The notes below the pieces were generated by a model. The model worked only from the letters and a program-made list of their open reading frames with translations, was not told the origin of the DNA and made no database searches. Shown piece by piece: positions 1 through 10,172 of a DNA stretch of 16,941 nucleotides. The stretch's first letter is position 1, and each line of letters starts with the position of its first letter. The translations under genes were made by a program, and so were the position numbers. Location of the stretch: the NCBI GenBank assembly GCA_028456385.1, contig JALNQF010000680.1, positions 1 through 16,941 of the forward strand, written 5' to 3'. The stretch is from Ophiosphaerella korrae (lineage: Eukaryota > Ascomycota > Dothideomycetes > Pleosporales > Phaeosphaeriaceae).

Positions 1-1
1 A

Positions 2-1726
2 TCTAGTAAAGAACTAAGAGAATACTCTAGAGCTACTATACTATAAAAAATCTATAAAATACGCGCTAGAACTAAGTCTCTAGAAAAATAAACCTAAAGA
101 CTTACTATACTAACTACTCTAATAAAAAAAGTACTAAGTAACTTCTAATAATATCTTAAGACTCTCTTATAGAAAAATAAAAGAAAATAGGTAATACACT
201 TTAAATCTTTTATTTAGCTAAGACTACCTAGTAAACTTAATTTCTAACCTAATATAATTCCCTAATAAGTACTAAGTACTTTCTTAGCTAATAGCTTTAT
301 AATAGACTTAGCTACTCCTAACTAACTTATTATAGAAGAATTTAACTTTAATATAGACTTTACTTCTTTTAACTAAGGTAGCTCCTTAAAGTATAGACAA
401 GTTACTAAAGTCTTTTTTAATAACTAGATAATATTAAATAACTTAATTAATAACGCCTAACTATATATTAGCTAAGTATTATTACTTTAGCTTATACCTA
501 ATCTTAAGAACTTAGAAAAGCTAAGAGATAACTTACTATTAAATACTATAATTAATAAAGACTTATAACTAAAAACAGTCTTTATATTTTAAGATAAACT
601 TAAGAAATTACTTACTAAGTTTACTAAGCTCTAACCCTTATTTTATACCTTATTACTAACTTTATACTAAAGAATTAAAGATAATAAACTTAGTAATTAC
701 TTATCTCTTAGAAAATTTACTTTAGCTAGAATAGTATTATACCTAGTAGTTGTAAACACGTAGATATAAAATATAATTAATATAGTAAATAAATAAAACT
801 AGAAGCTTATAGCTAGAGTAAGTAAATTAAATAAATAACTCTTTTAATAAGATAACTAATTAGCTTAACTCTAAGAATACTTAGTATAATTACTACTAGA
901 CTATAACTATATTATAAAGTAATATAATACTTTAAGCTAAAGAGCTACTTAGTATAAAGCTTTATAAAAAGAAGCTATAGTAAAATATAACTACTTATAT
1001 AAAGTAGTAATTTACTAAAAAGACCTAATAGCTAAATAAACTAAGCTAAAAACTTTTAACTTTAATATACTAGCGTAAAAAGATATAAAACTACTTTATA
1101 CTAAGATCTTACTATAAAGCTAGTAACTTAGCTTCTTTAAAAGAGAGTTTAAACCCTAAGTACTAGTAGTAGGCTACTATATCTTTAATAGAGAAGAGTT
1201 TACTTTAACTTCTTTCTTAACTAGTATCTAAGAGCTAGCTTTTAATTTTTACTAGTATAAAGAATAAAAAACTACTTTATAAAACTTTTATAATTTTTAA
1301 GTATAAGATACTATATAGATATTATATCCTTTATCTAGTCTATATATAATTACTTTATTACTAATAGAAAAAAATATATTAGCTTATAAACTTAAGCTAA
1401 CGTTATTATACGCTACTATATAAGATTAGCTCGCCTATACCTTACTATCTTAAATAGTATTACCTACTTATACTAAGAAGAATTTATATATTTCTTTATA
1501 CTTTTTTACTAATTTAGTAATATAAATATAGTAAGATTAGAAGAAGTATATTATAAAACCTTAGAAATAGCTAAATTTAGACTAGATTAACTAATCTATA
1601 AAACTACCTAGTTATTATAAACTAAATTCTTTTCTAAATTTAATAATATTAGCCTTAAACTATAATAGAACTTATAGCAATATAATATCTACCTTTAAAA
1701 AAAGCTATAACCTTAGCTTAAAAAAG
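2..1726 (+). pseudogene. Gag-like open frame of element O, RIP-degraded
   Basis: One frame (codons starting at 2, 5, 8 and so on) can be read for about 575 codons if TAA and TAG are taken as mutated Gln or Trp codons. I do not recognise the protein. A Gln, Leu and Lys-rich stretch at about 770-1000 (KLNKQLFQQDNQ, QLQEYLVQLL) looks like a coiled coil. A stretch at about 1180-1240 (NREEFTLTSFLTS) resembles the start of retrotransposon Gag cores only weakly. Its place directly upstream of a possible zinc knuckle and protease/RT is the main reason to call it gag. No start codon is assigned because the frame is open at the window edge. At the end it runs into an A-rich run where the better-looking frame shifts by -1. 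Confidence 0.5.
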
Positions 1727-2456
1727 CTACTAGTACTACTCCTAGTATTTATAATAGCCCTACTAATTTTTAAAAGATAATCTTAATATTAGAAAATAAA
1801 GTAAATAATTATAACCTAGATATAAGCTATAAGTAAACCTAGCTTTATACTCTTGCGCTTATAAGAGCTAAACTAAGAGCGTAGATATAAAACTTTAAAG
1901 AAGAACTAGCTATAACTTTATAAGAACTAAAATACTATTAACTATAACTAGAAGGTATATTTAGAAGAATATACTTAACTAGTAAAAAGGCTACTTTAAT
2001 TAAAACTAAGAACTTTAAAATAATTTTATACTAAGGCTATAAAAAGATAGGTATTAAGAAGCTAGACTATACTACTTATAAATAAATAAAAGCTACTAGA
2101 TCTAAAATACTTACTAATACTATAAACTACTATATAGCTACTTATATAATAATATACTCTAAAATAGATATAGAAATAAAAGACTAATTCTTTAAATATA
2201 ACTTCTAACTAGATATAGAGTTAGAACTAGAGCTTAACTTAGACTAAGATTTAGAAAATAATATTCTTTAAGCTAAAAGCCTTAACCTAAAGATTATATA
2301 AACTAGAAGAGCGTAATTTACTACTAAAGTATAATCCTTAGTATAGCTATATCTTATATACTTACTTATAGAATATAGATAGTCTAGTATAAGAAACTAC
2401 TAACTAACTTAATAGGAGCTAAGTTAAACTAATTTTTATTTACTAGCTTCTTAGGT
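1726..2456 (+). pseudogene. Gag C-terminus / nucleocapsid remnant of element O
   Basis: After the A-run at 1720-1725 the more protein-like frame is -1 relative to upstream. It begins with a Ser/Thr/Pro-rich linker (ATSTTPS, NSPTNFQ) and continues with a charged segment. At about 2029-2070 it reads Y-x2-Y-x4-I-x4-Y, the spacing of a CCHC zinc knuckle with each Cys turned to Tyr (TGC/TGT to TAC/TAT is the expected RIP change). The His position is Ile, which RIP alone does not explain. A very acidic run (about 2205-2260, Glu/Asp/Leu-rich) follows. C-terminal tails of fungal Fot1/pogo transposases also end in a CCHC motif, but no DDE domain is visible here, so a Gag is preferred. Confidence 0.38.
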
Positions 2457-2590
2457 AAAGACCTTATAGTATCTTATATAGCTAGAACTTTAGCTAATAA
2501 TAAAGTTAATATAAACTTTATTTACTAAAAATTTACCTAGAAGACTATAAAATTATAAACTATTTAGCTACCTTAACTTATTATCTATAA
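2457..2590 (+). pseudogene. Start of pol (protease region) of element O
   Basis: Codons starting at 2457 continue in the same frame as the RT of O once element A and one TATAA copy (2591-10172) are removed. The stretch ending in NINFIYQKF could match the sequence after the protease active site (DSGA...NFI), but a clear DSGA is not visible, so the protease call rests mostly on position. Element A has inserted here. Confidence 0.3.
2586..2590. repeat. Target-site duplication TATAA, left copy
   Basis: The five bases before LTR1 are TATAA and the five after LTR3 (10168-10172) are the same. Five-base duplications are usual for Gypsy elements. In DNA this AT-rich a chance match is possible, but frame continuity of host pol across the junction fits it. 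Confidence 0.65.
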
Positions 2591-3020
2591 TATTACTAGC
2601 TTACTAGGGTTAACTTCCTAATAGCTTAAATAGGTGTTAGTAGATTATAAAGTAATAGTAAAGGCTTGTGTTATAATCTATAATAAGCTAGGAATAATAG
2701 AAGATGTTTTGTAACTATCTCTATATTGTCGCTTATAGTTAATAATTAAATTACTAATACTATCTTAATAATATGCGTTGCTACTAACTATATACTTGTC
2801 CTAATTTATTAATCTATTACAACTAAGAATAATAGATTATAGATTACCTTAATTTGTAATCTATTAACGCTAAGAGTTTATAGATTATAGATTACCTTAG
2901 GTGTCCTAATTATATATAGTTTCCTAATTAAGTTTATATTTTTTATATTTATAAGAACTTAATCCTTTAGTTATAGGGCTAATTAGTTCTATCTATATTT
3001 CTCTTGTTACTATTATAACA
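2591..3020 (-). repeat. LTR1: 3' LTR of element A (430 bp)
   Basis: Aligns over its whole length with the LTRs at 9186, 9738 and 12463. It starts TATTAC (TGTTAC with TG mutated to TA) and ends ATAACA. It shares with LTR3 the diagnostic stretches TAAATAGGTGTTAG, GGAATAATAG and AATATGCG, which differ in LTR2, so LTR1 and LTR3 are the natural pair. Most differences from LTR3 are C/T or G/A transitions. Confidence 0.92.
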
Positions 3021-3036
3021 CTATCTCTTCTTTTAA
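3021..3036 (-). other. Polypurine tract of element A
   Basis: Read on the minus strand, the 16 bases directly before the 3' LTR are TTAAAAGAAGAGATAG, nearly pure purine. This is where a Gypsy element keeps the polypurine tract that primes plus-strand DNA synthesis. Confidence 0.75.
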
Positions 3037-3375
3037 GTAGGTCTTTGTTTATCTATCCTAGAGCTAAGGTTATTAACTTACTTTCTTTGTTAATTTCTAG
3101 CTCCTTATTACTCTTTATAGTTACCTCTTCTATACGTTATTAATATCTTCTTACTAATCGCGTATTACGTAATAGTATTAAAATATTTCCTTGTTCTTGT
3201 TATACTTCCTCTAAGTTAAATCCTAAGTACTCTCTTTATATAGTTTCTATAAATAATAGTAGAGCTTATAAAGTGTATATCTATATAAACGTTTATAGTT
3301 CTTATAACGTATCTAGTATTTCTCTTATAGAGTGTATGTTTATTATACTTATTCTTGTATCTAGGCTTAATAATA

Positions 3376-3722
3376 ATAGGGAGAGCTGTTAACTAGGCTT
3401 AAAAGAAATTACTATTTTAAATTATAGAGGCTAAAGCTAAGTATAAGTAGATCTAGAAGCTTGCGTAGAGTAAGCTAGTAAAGAATTAAGCTTGTCTCTC
3501 TTGTCTTTATAAGATAAAGGCGCTAAATAATAAAAAATTAGCTATATAGTTAGTAGCTCTAGAAGCTAAGCTAGACTTAGATAAAGTATTTAGTATTACT
3601 ATAGTAGGTCTTACGTTAAGCGCTCCTATTGCCTCTCTATCTAGTAATAGTAATATTAGTTCTCTTAGTTTACTACTAGGCGTTCTAGAGGGTTTTAACT
3701 TTAGAAGTCTTTTAGTTTCTTA
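3376..3722 (+). pseudogene. Antisense open frame between pol and 3' LTR of element A
   Basis: Between the end of pol (about 3720) and the polypurine tract, the purine-rich strand switches from minus to plus. On the plus strand, codons starting at 3376 read for about 115 residues with stops only of the TAA/TAG type. The second half (about 3560-3720) has no stop and a Ser/Leu-rich, Gly-containing composition (VGLTLSAPIASLSS, SLLLGVLEGFNF), preceded by a Lys/Ala/Leu-rich stretch (VALEAKLDLDKV). It runs opposite to gag-pol. I do not recognise the protein and see no in-frame ATG. It may be a real extra gene of the element, an older embedded fragment, or a chance open frame favoured by the loss of TGA. 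The rest of 3037-3700 shows no other feature. Confidence 0.35.
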
Positions 3723-6700
3723 GAGTAGTTAAGGTTATCTTTTAGTTCCTATATTTCTTCCTATAGTTGTCCTTTTTTGTCTATACTTATCTATTTTACT
3801 AGATAGTAGTTCCTACTATTATAGAACTAGTATACTAGGATTTCTTTAACTTCTTATTCTTCTTATTCTCTATACGTATCTACTTTGTATACTAGTAGTT
3901 CTACGTTTTATAGTACTATTTCGAGTAGTACTACGTAGAAGGTTAGGTATATCTTTATTTTATTTAGTAGCTTTAGTTTAAATATAACTAGTGTAACTTC
4001 TTTCTTAATTTTGTATAGTCTTATCTTAACGTAGTCTAATTTTAAGCTTAGTCTCTTACTCTTAATATTTTTTTATACTAACTATACTTTTTCTCTCTTT
4101 TTAAATTAAGGTTCCTCTATATATTTCTTATTATAGTACTTTACTATTTAATTATATAGGAATTCTATATCCTATCTTAATTACTTGTATATATCTTTAA
4201 GTCTATTAGTAAAGTTTTCTCCTCTTAAAGACTAAGATATCTCTAGTCTTAGTATTCTATATATACTAGGGTTAAATCTATAGTTTATAAAGAAAAGTAA
4301 TACTCTTGTTATCTTATTCTTTGCGCTGTTATATGCTAACTATGCTATAGGTAGTAACTATACCTAGTTATTCTAGTTGTAGTTAAGGTAGTATTTTAAG
4401 TATTGTTCTACTATCTAATTTATGCGTTCTAATTATCTATCTATTTATAGGTAGTATGCTATTAATATTATATATTTAATTCCTAATTATACTATTATTG
4501 TTCCCTATAGTTTTAATATAAATCTTACGTCTCTATCTATAATAATCTTATCTAGTAGTCTATATTAGCTAATTATAGTTCCTAGAACCTAGTATACTAT
4601 AACTTCTATTCTACTTTTTTCCTTATATAGTCTAAAGTATAAGTACTTTGTAAGTTTATTTACTATTATTAGGATTCTATTATACTTAACTCTTAATATT
4701 AGGTCTTTTAACTTAAGTAGTTTTGTAATAAAATCTATTGTAATAACTTCCTATAGTTATTCTAGTACTTCTACTAGTTATAGCTTCCTATATAGTACGT
4801 ACCTACTATACTTATTCTTTTAGTATTCTATACAATCTTGTAGTACTTCTATTACTAGTTATTTTACTCTTAGGATATAGTAATCTCTTAGTAGTCTATC
4901 TAGTATTTTGTTAATTCCTTAATATCTATATACTAGTAGTTTATAGAACTATTATATAAATTCTCTTTATATTTTTCCTAGAATATACGTTCTTCTATAG
5001 GCTTTTGCGAGACTTTCTTTAATCTTAAGTTTTTCTATCTCTTTAGGGGCTTTTCTTATTTCTTCCTAAATCTATTTATCTAGCTCGCTACTCTTTCTTT
5101 TAAGTGTTACAGCTATTTTAGGTATATTTAGGACTAAATATCCTTCTTTATTTTTAACTAGAACTATACTAGTAGCGCTTACTTCTTTTTATAAGTCTAG
5201 TCTTCTACTAAAAGCGTCTATAAATTAGTTATCTTTCTCTTTTATATATATAATTTCTATATTAAATATTAATAGGAATTCCTACTATCTTATATATTAT
5301 TATATTAGTTCTTTATTTAGTATAAATCCTATAAGATTCTTATAGTCTATATAGACCTTTATTTAGTATTTTACTCTTTGTAGGTATACTCTCTATTATT
5401 TAAATACTTTATAGATTACTAGTATTTCTTTATTATAAATTAAATAGTTAAGCTCTACTAGCTTTATTTTCTTAGAGAAGTATTTAACTAAATATTCTTT
5501 CTTAGTCTTTAGGTCTTCTTATATTAGTACTATTCTGTAGACTAAATTAGATGCGTCTGTTTTTACTATTACTAGTAGGTCTAGGTTATATATTCTAATA
5601 ACTAGGTTTTCTATAAACTTCTTTTTAATCTTCTTAAATACTTCGTTGTATTCCTTTATCTATTTAAATAGTATATCCTTTTTTATAAGCCTTGTTATTA
5701 GTTCTATATCTTTAGACTATCTTACTATTAACTTTTTACAAAAGTTAGCTAAGCTATAAAATTATTATACTTCTTTTAAGTTCTTTAGTATTAGCTATTT
5801 ATTAATCGATCTAATTTTTTCTAGGTTAATCTTGATTTTTCCTAGTTTAATAATAAATCTAAGGAAGTCTATTTCTTTTGTATAGAATTTACATTTTCTT
5901 ATTTTAAGGAATAGTTTACTTTCTACTAGTTTTTCTAGTACTTTGTATATATACTACACGTGTTCTTTTTCTATTTCTAAGAATATAAGGATATTATCTA
6001 GGTATATAAATATAAATATATCTAAGTACTCTCTTAGTACTATATTTATTCTTTCCTAGAAGGCTACTAGTGCGTTTATTAAGCTAAAGGGTATAACTAG
6101 GTATTTATATAGTCTATATTGTGTTCTAAACGCTATTTTCTATTTATTACCTTTCCTAATTCTAATCTAGTAGTAGGCGTTCTAGATATCTAGTTTTGTA
6201 AAGATTTTTACTTTCTATAGCTTATCTTATATTACGTCTATTTATAGTAAAGGATATTAGTTCTTACTTGTAATTGCGTTAGTTTTTCTAAAGTCTATAT
6301 AAAGTCTTTTATCTTTTATTCTCTTTTTATCTATAAATATAAGTTTATATACTACTAAAGACTTAGATTCTTATATCTATTCTTTCTTTATTGCGTTTTT
6401 AATAAACGTTTATTTAATCTTAGATTCTTCTTCTATTTTTCTATAAACTAGGCTCTATCCTACGTCCTTATCTTCCTTTAGATCTATTACTAAGTCCTAT
6501 AGTTAGTGTTTTAGAAGGTAATCTTTAAGTTCTATAAGCTATTTTTCTTATTTCTTATATTCTTCTAGGAATTCTCCTTTGTGTATAACTATATTAGCTT
6601 TTAATATTTCTTTTTTAGGGTAGCTAATTCTACCTATTCTCTAATTAATTCTTAGGTTAGTTATCTATAACTATAGTATTCCTAGTATTATATCTTATTT

Positions 6701-8089
6701 GTTATTAATTATTGTTATATCTATAACTATATTCTTAATTGTTATCTCTTCTAGTTCTAGTGTAGAGGGTATTGTTTTAAACCTTATAGGTTCTTAGAAT
6801 AGTTTTCCTTTAATTATACTTAGTTGTCGAAGGTACTTCTTTGTAGTATAGGTTATTCCTTAGCTTTCTATAAACTTCTTTAATATAAAGTTTCTTGTAG
6901 CTCTACTATTAATTATTAATTATACTTTCTTTCCTTAATAAGTACCTATCTTTATAATATATAGGCCTCTTATACCTTCTAGCCTTTCTTACTTTAGTAT
7001 TTTTATAAATTGTCTATTTTCCTAGGGCTATAGCCCTATTTTAAGTTTATATTCTTTATATTTTAAATATTTGTTATACTTGTATTTATACTATAGTCTT
7101 CTTTAGACGCATTTCCTAAGTAGTTTTAGTCTAGGCCTTATTACTATATAACTTTCTTCTAGTATTATTTCTTATCCTTAGATATCTTCTACTAGAATTA
7201 CTCTTGTATAGTTGTAGCCTCTTCTTCTTATAGGCTATACTTTATTATTTGCTTTAGGGTTTCTATATATTATACAATTCTTCTCTAGGTATAATGTCTA
7301 TAATACTTTAAAATATACTAGGTACTTAGGATCTATTATTTTATTATCCCTTTCCTAGTAACTATCTATTCTAGGTCTTGTATTTATTAGGACGTAGTAT
7401 ACTATTAGTACTTGTAGTATATAGGCTTTGTTAATCTATCGCGTTTTTCTTACAAAGTACTACTATTCCTTTTATATAGGTATCCTTTTTACTATAACTA
7501 TATATTACTTTATCTATTCTTAAAATAGTATAAACTTTATTTCTTTAGGATTGTATTCTTTCTAGTTTTTATACGCTTCCTCTATACTTATAACTAGTAA
7601 GTATTTCTAAACGAATTTCTATTCTTTGTTTTATTCCTCTATATCTATTGTCGTATAGCTATTATAGCTGTATATATCTAGCTAGGTATATTTAGTACCT
7701 CTTATACTAACCTATCTTTTACTTTCTTATAGTCCTTTAGAGGAAGCTATAGTAGTCTCTTTATCTAGTACTAATCCTTTAGCCTAGATTAATAGGGTCT
7801 AGAGCTCTTCCCTTTCTAAGTCTTCTATTAGTAGGTCTATTATATACGCTATTTCTTCTAGCTATACTTTTATTCTTTCTTTTATTACTACTACTCTATT
7901 CTTTTATAAGAACTATCTTACTCCCTATTTACTAGAAAGATATATATAGTAGTTATCTTTGTAATAAAAGGTCTAATAGAGTATTACGTATTATATTTCT
8001 TTACTCCTAGCTACTTTTTCTTAAGGTTTAGCCTATACTTATAGTATTTCTTTCTTTTTCTCTATTATCTTTAACTAAGTTTCCTTATC
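3701..8089 (-). pseudogene. pol: Pol of element A: protease, RT, RNase H, integrase, chromodomain
   Basis: One minus-strand frame shows all Pol domains. The protease active site (6899-6910) reads NSRA in place of DSGA, followed by TRNFI. RT covers about 6420-5880: KLD with its Asp intact (6188-6190), PFSLINALVAFQERIN near 6090-6050, and the YxDD motif as YLDN at 5993-6004. RNase H keeps TDAS (Asp at 5555-5557). Integrase shows one kept zinc Cys (4832-4834) and its partner as Tyr (4823-4825). The catalytic triad looks intact: Asp 4733-4735, Asp 4535-4537 (DRD) and Glu 4427-4429 (LERINQIVEQYL). The chromodomain (about 3880-3720) reads YYLVK followed by TAG in place of the conserved Trp. Many TAA/TAG codons stand for Gln or Trp. 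Confidence 0.88.
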
Positions 8090-9062
8090 TTTTTTATAGT
8101 CTTTACTTTTATAGTCTTTTATATAGTGTCCTAGTTTCCTATATTTATAATATACTATATCCTTTTTCTTCTTTAATTAGTAGTCTTTTACGTAGTAGCC
8201 TTTCTTACTATAGTTAAAATACGTAAAGTCTTTATTCTTCTTTCTCTTTCTATCCTTATTTGCGTTAAGGATTATAAGGTCTCTAGTATCCTAATTTCTA
8301 GTTTAGCTCCTATACTTATTCTTTTTCTATTCTCGAAGGTCGTTATTAATTTAGATTACTTATTGTTTTAGGGCTTCTAGTGTCCTAGGCTTCTCTATAT
8401 ATATTATTTTGTATTAGATTTTTACGTTTAGTCCTTGTTTAAATCGTAATATAAGGGCTAATTTGTTCTATTCTATGTTTTAACTTAGTTATTTAAATTA
8501 TAATACGTATTCTAGGACACTCTTGTTTTATGTAAGCCTTTTAAGTTTCTCTTTAGCTTGTTAGGTAATATCTATATCCCTAAATACTACTCTTATTTAT
8601 TTAGTAAAGTATTTATAACTTCTAAAAATAGCTCTAGTTTTATCTTTTTAAGTTATTAGAGAATACGTTGTATAGTCTATCTAGTAAGGCTTGTACTATC
8701 TTATTGTATTTTCTTTAAGGTGTAGTCTAATATATATTACTTTCTTTTCTTCTATATTAAAGTATAGTACTTATACATCTATCTAGAGTTGTGCTAACAC
8801 TATAAAAGGTCTTAATTTCTCCCTTATTCTATTAAACTTTTTAAGAACAAGTATCTTAGGTAGTTTCTTTGTTATACTTGTTTCTAGTTATTAGGTAATT
8901 ATTTCTATCTAGTTTTAGCCTTTAATAATAGCTTTAATTTATACTTCGTTCTATTTTAAGTAGTCTTATAGTTCTCTATTCTACGTTTTTAATACTTCGA
9001 TTACTATCTTTATATCTTCTTTATTATTAATTAATTTATTTATACGATCTTTAATTGTTTCC
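8090..9062 (-). pseudogene. gag: Gag of element A with two zinc knuckles
   Basis: Minus-strand frame in phase with pol. The N-terminal part matches the gag of element C (15134 onward) almost codon for codon and has the layout of a fungal Gypsy Gag core. Near the C-terminus are two CCHC knuckles: 8180-8221 reads Y-x2-Y-x4-Y-x4-Y (all Cys and His turned to Tyr), and 8111-8152 reads Y-x2-Y-x4-H-x4-Y with the His (CAC) kept. A Lys-rich linker separates them. The Cys-to-Tyr and His-to-Tyr changes are exactly those RIP makes from TGY and CAY codons. No start codon survives clearly. Confidence 0.82.
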
Positions 9063-9185
9063 TATATAGTACTATTTAACTTATAACTACTCTTAGAGGC
9101 TTTACTTATTAAACTTTCTACTATCGTGTTAGCTAGACTATACACTACTTACGCTTTACTTCTTGCAATAGCTAAATTAGTAAGG
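9063..9185 (-). other. 5' leader of element A with primer-binding region (copy next to gag)
   Basis: A 123-bp segment between LTR2 and gag, present again at 9615-9737 and, in plus orientation, at 15011-15133. Read from the LTR outward it begins CCTTACTAATTTAG, where a primer-binding site should be. It does not begin TGG, as sites matching the CCA end of a tRNA would. Differences from the 9615-9737 copy that I could see are transitions only. Confidence 0.7.
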
Positions 9186-9614
9186 TGTTACTAGCTTACT
9201 AGGGTCGACTTCTTAGTAGCTTAAGAGGTATTAGTAAATCGCGAGGTAATAGTAAAAGTTTGTATTATAATCTATAATAAGCTATAAATAATAGAAGATG
9301 TTTTGTAACTATCTCTATATTATCGCTCGTAGTTAATAATTAAATTGCTAATACTATCTTAATAAGGCGCGTCGCTACTAACTATATACTTGTCCTAATC
9401 TATTAATCTATTACTACTAAGAATAATAGATTACAGATTACCTTAATCTATAATCTATTAACGCTAAGAGTCTATAGATTATAGATTACCCTAGGTATCC
9501 TAATTATATATAGTTTCCTAATTAAGTTTATATTCTTTGTATTTGTAAGAACTCGATCCTTTAGTCGTAGGGCTAATTAGTTCTATCTATATTTCTCTTG
9601 TTACTGTCGTAATA
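9186..9614 (-). repeat. LTR2: internal, third LTR of element A (429 bp)
   Basis: Starts TGTTAC and ends GTAATA (GTAACA with CA mutated). It differs from LTR1 and LTR3 at shared diagnostic places: TAAGAGGTATTAGTAAATCGCG, CTATAAATAATAG and AATAAGGCGCG. Bases after it (TATAT) do not match the TATAA before LTR1. It is therefore not the original partner of LTR1. It carries an imperfect form of the long inverted repeat (9424-9440 with 9444-9460). Confidence 0.9.
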
Positions 9615-9737
9615 TATATAGTGCTATCTAACTTATAACTACTTTTAGAGGCTTTACTTATTAAACTTTCTACTATTATATTAGCTAGACTGTACGCTAC
9701 TTACGCTTTGCTTCTCGCAATAACTAAATTAGTAAGG
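9615..9737 (-). repeat. Duplicated 123-bp leader between LTR2 and LTR3
   Basis: Matches 9063-9185 along its whole length, base for base in position, with transitions only. It lies directly against the outer edge of LTR2, so the order in element orientation is LTR3, leader, LTR2, leader, gag. The exact junction with the LTR2 end is what an insertion into the leader, or a template jump at an LTR end, would leave. Confidence 0.88.
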
Positions 9738-10167
9738 TGTTACTAGCTTACTAGGGTCGACTTCCTAATAGCCTAAATAGGTGTTAGTAGATTGTAAGGT
9801 AATAGTAAAGGCTCGTGTTATAATCTACAATAAGCTAGGAATAATAGAAGATGTTTTACAACTATCTCTATATTATCGCTCGAAGTTAATAATTAAATTA
9901 CTAATACTATCTTAATAATATGCGTCGCTACTAACTATATACTTGTCCTAATCTATTAATCTATTACTACTAAGAATAATAGATTATAGATTACCTTAAT
10001 CTATAATCTATTAACGCTAAGAGTCTATAGATTATAGATTACCTTAGGTATCCTAATTATATATAGTTTCCTAATCGAGTTTATATTCTTTATATTTGTA
10101 AGAACTCGATCTTTTAGTTATAGGGCTAATTAGTTCTATCTATATTTCTCTTGTTACTATCGTAATA
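9738..10167 (-). repeat. LTR3: outer 5' LTR of element A (430 bp)
   Basis: Starts TGTTAC and ends GTAATA, followed by TATAA (10168-10172), the same five bases that precede LTR1. It shares the diagnostic variants of LTR1. It holds the perfect inverted repeat at 9977-10013. Confidence 0.92.
9977..10013. repeat. Perfect 17-bp inverted repeat inside LTR3
   Basis: The left arm TAATAGATTATAGATTA (9977-9993) and right arm TAATCTATAATCTATTA (9997-10013) are exact reverse complements with a CCT spacer. Part of the left arm recurs as a direct repeat at 10027-10045 (TAGATTATAGATTACCTTA). The same arrangement sits in LTR4 (12702-12718 with 12722-12738, spacer CCC), and weaker in LTR1 and LTR2. It could be a transcription-factor site array or an RNA hairpin in the LTR transcript. 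Confidence 0.85.
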
Positions 10168-10172
10168 TATAA
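10168..10172. repeat. Target-site duplication TATAA, right copy
   Basis: Follows LTR3 directly and matches 2586-2590. Host pol sequence resumes at 10173. Confidence 0.65.

Larger units (their letters stand above)
2591..10167 (-). mobile_element. Ty3/Gypsy chromovirus 'A', near full length, three LTRs, RIP-dead
   Basis: A minus-strand element inserted into the protease region of O. In its own 5'-to-3' order it has LTR3, a 123-bp leader, LTR2, the leader again, gag, two zinc knuckles, protease, RT, RNase H, integrase, chromodomain, an untranslated segment with an antisense frame, a polypurine tract and LTR1. LTRs begin TGTTAC and end GTAACA, or single RIP variants of these. Zinc knuckles, protease, RT, RNase H, integrase and chromodomain all fall in one reading frame (8221 down to about 3720), so it encoded a single Gag-Pol polyprotein. 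Protease Asp, the second RT Asp, knuckle cysteines and the chromodomain Trp are mutated, so it cannot act autonomously. Confidence 0.9.

Noticed and set aside
1726..2075. C-terminus of a Fot1/pogo-type transposase
   Set aside because: A CCHC-like tail after a charged segment is suggestive, but no DDE or helix-turn-helix region is visible upstream, while protease/RT follows downstream as in a Gypsy element.
2820..2900. CRISPR-like array from repeated AATAGATTATAGATTA words
   Set aside because: Units are few, overlap as an inverted repeat, and occur at the same place in every LTR; they are LTR-internal repeats.
9186..9614. LTR2 as a solo LTR inserted into the leader
   Set aside because: A solo insertion would be followed by the remainder of the leader. 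Instead the whole 123-bp leader begins again next to LTR2.
9615..9619. TATAT as target duplication pairing LTR1 with LTR2
   Set aside because: The flank of LTR1 is TATAA, which matches the flank of LTR3 exactly, and LTR1 shares its diagnostic variants with LTR3.
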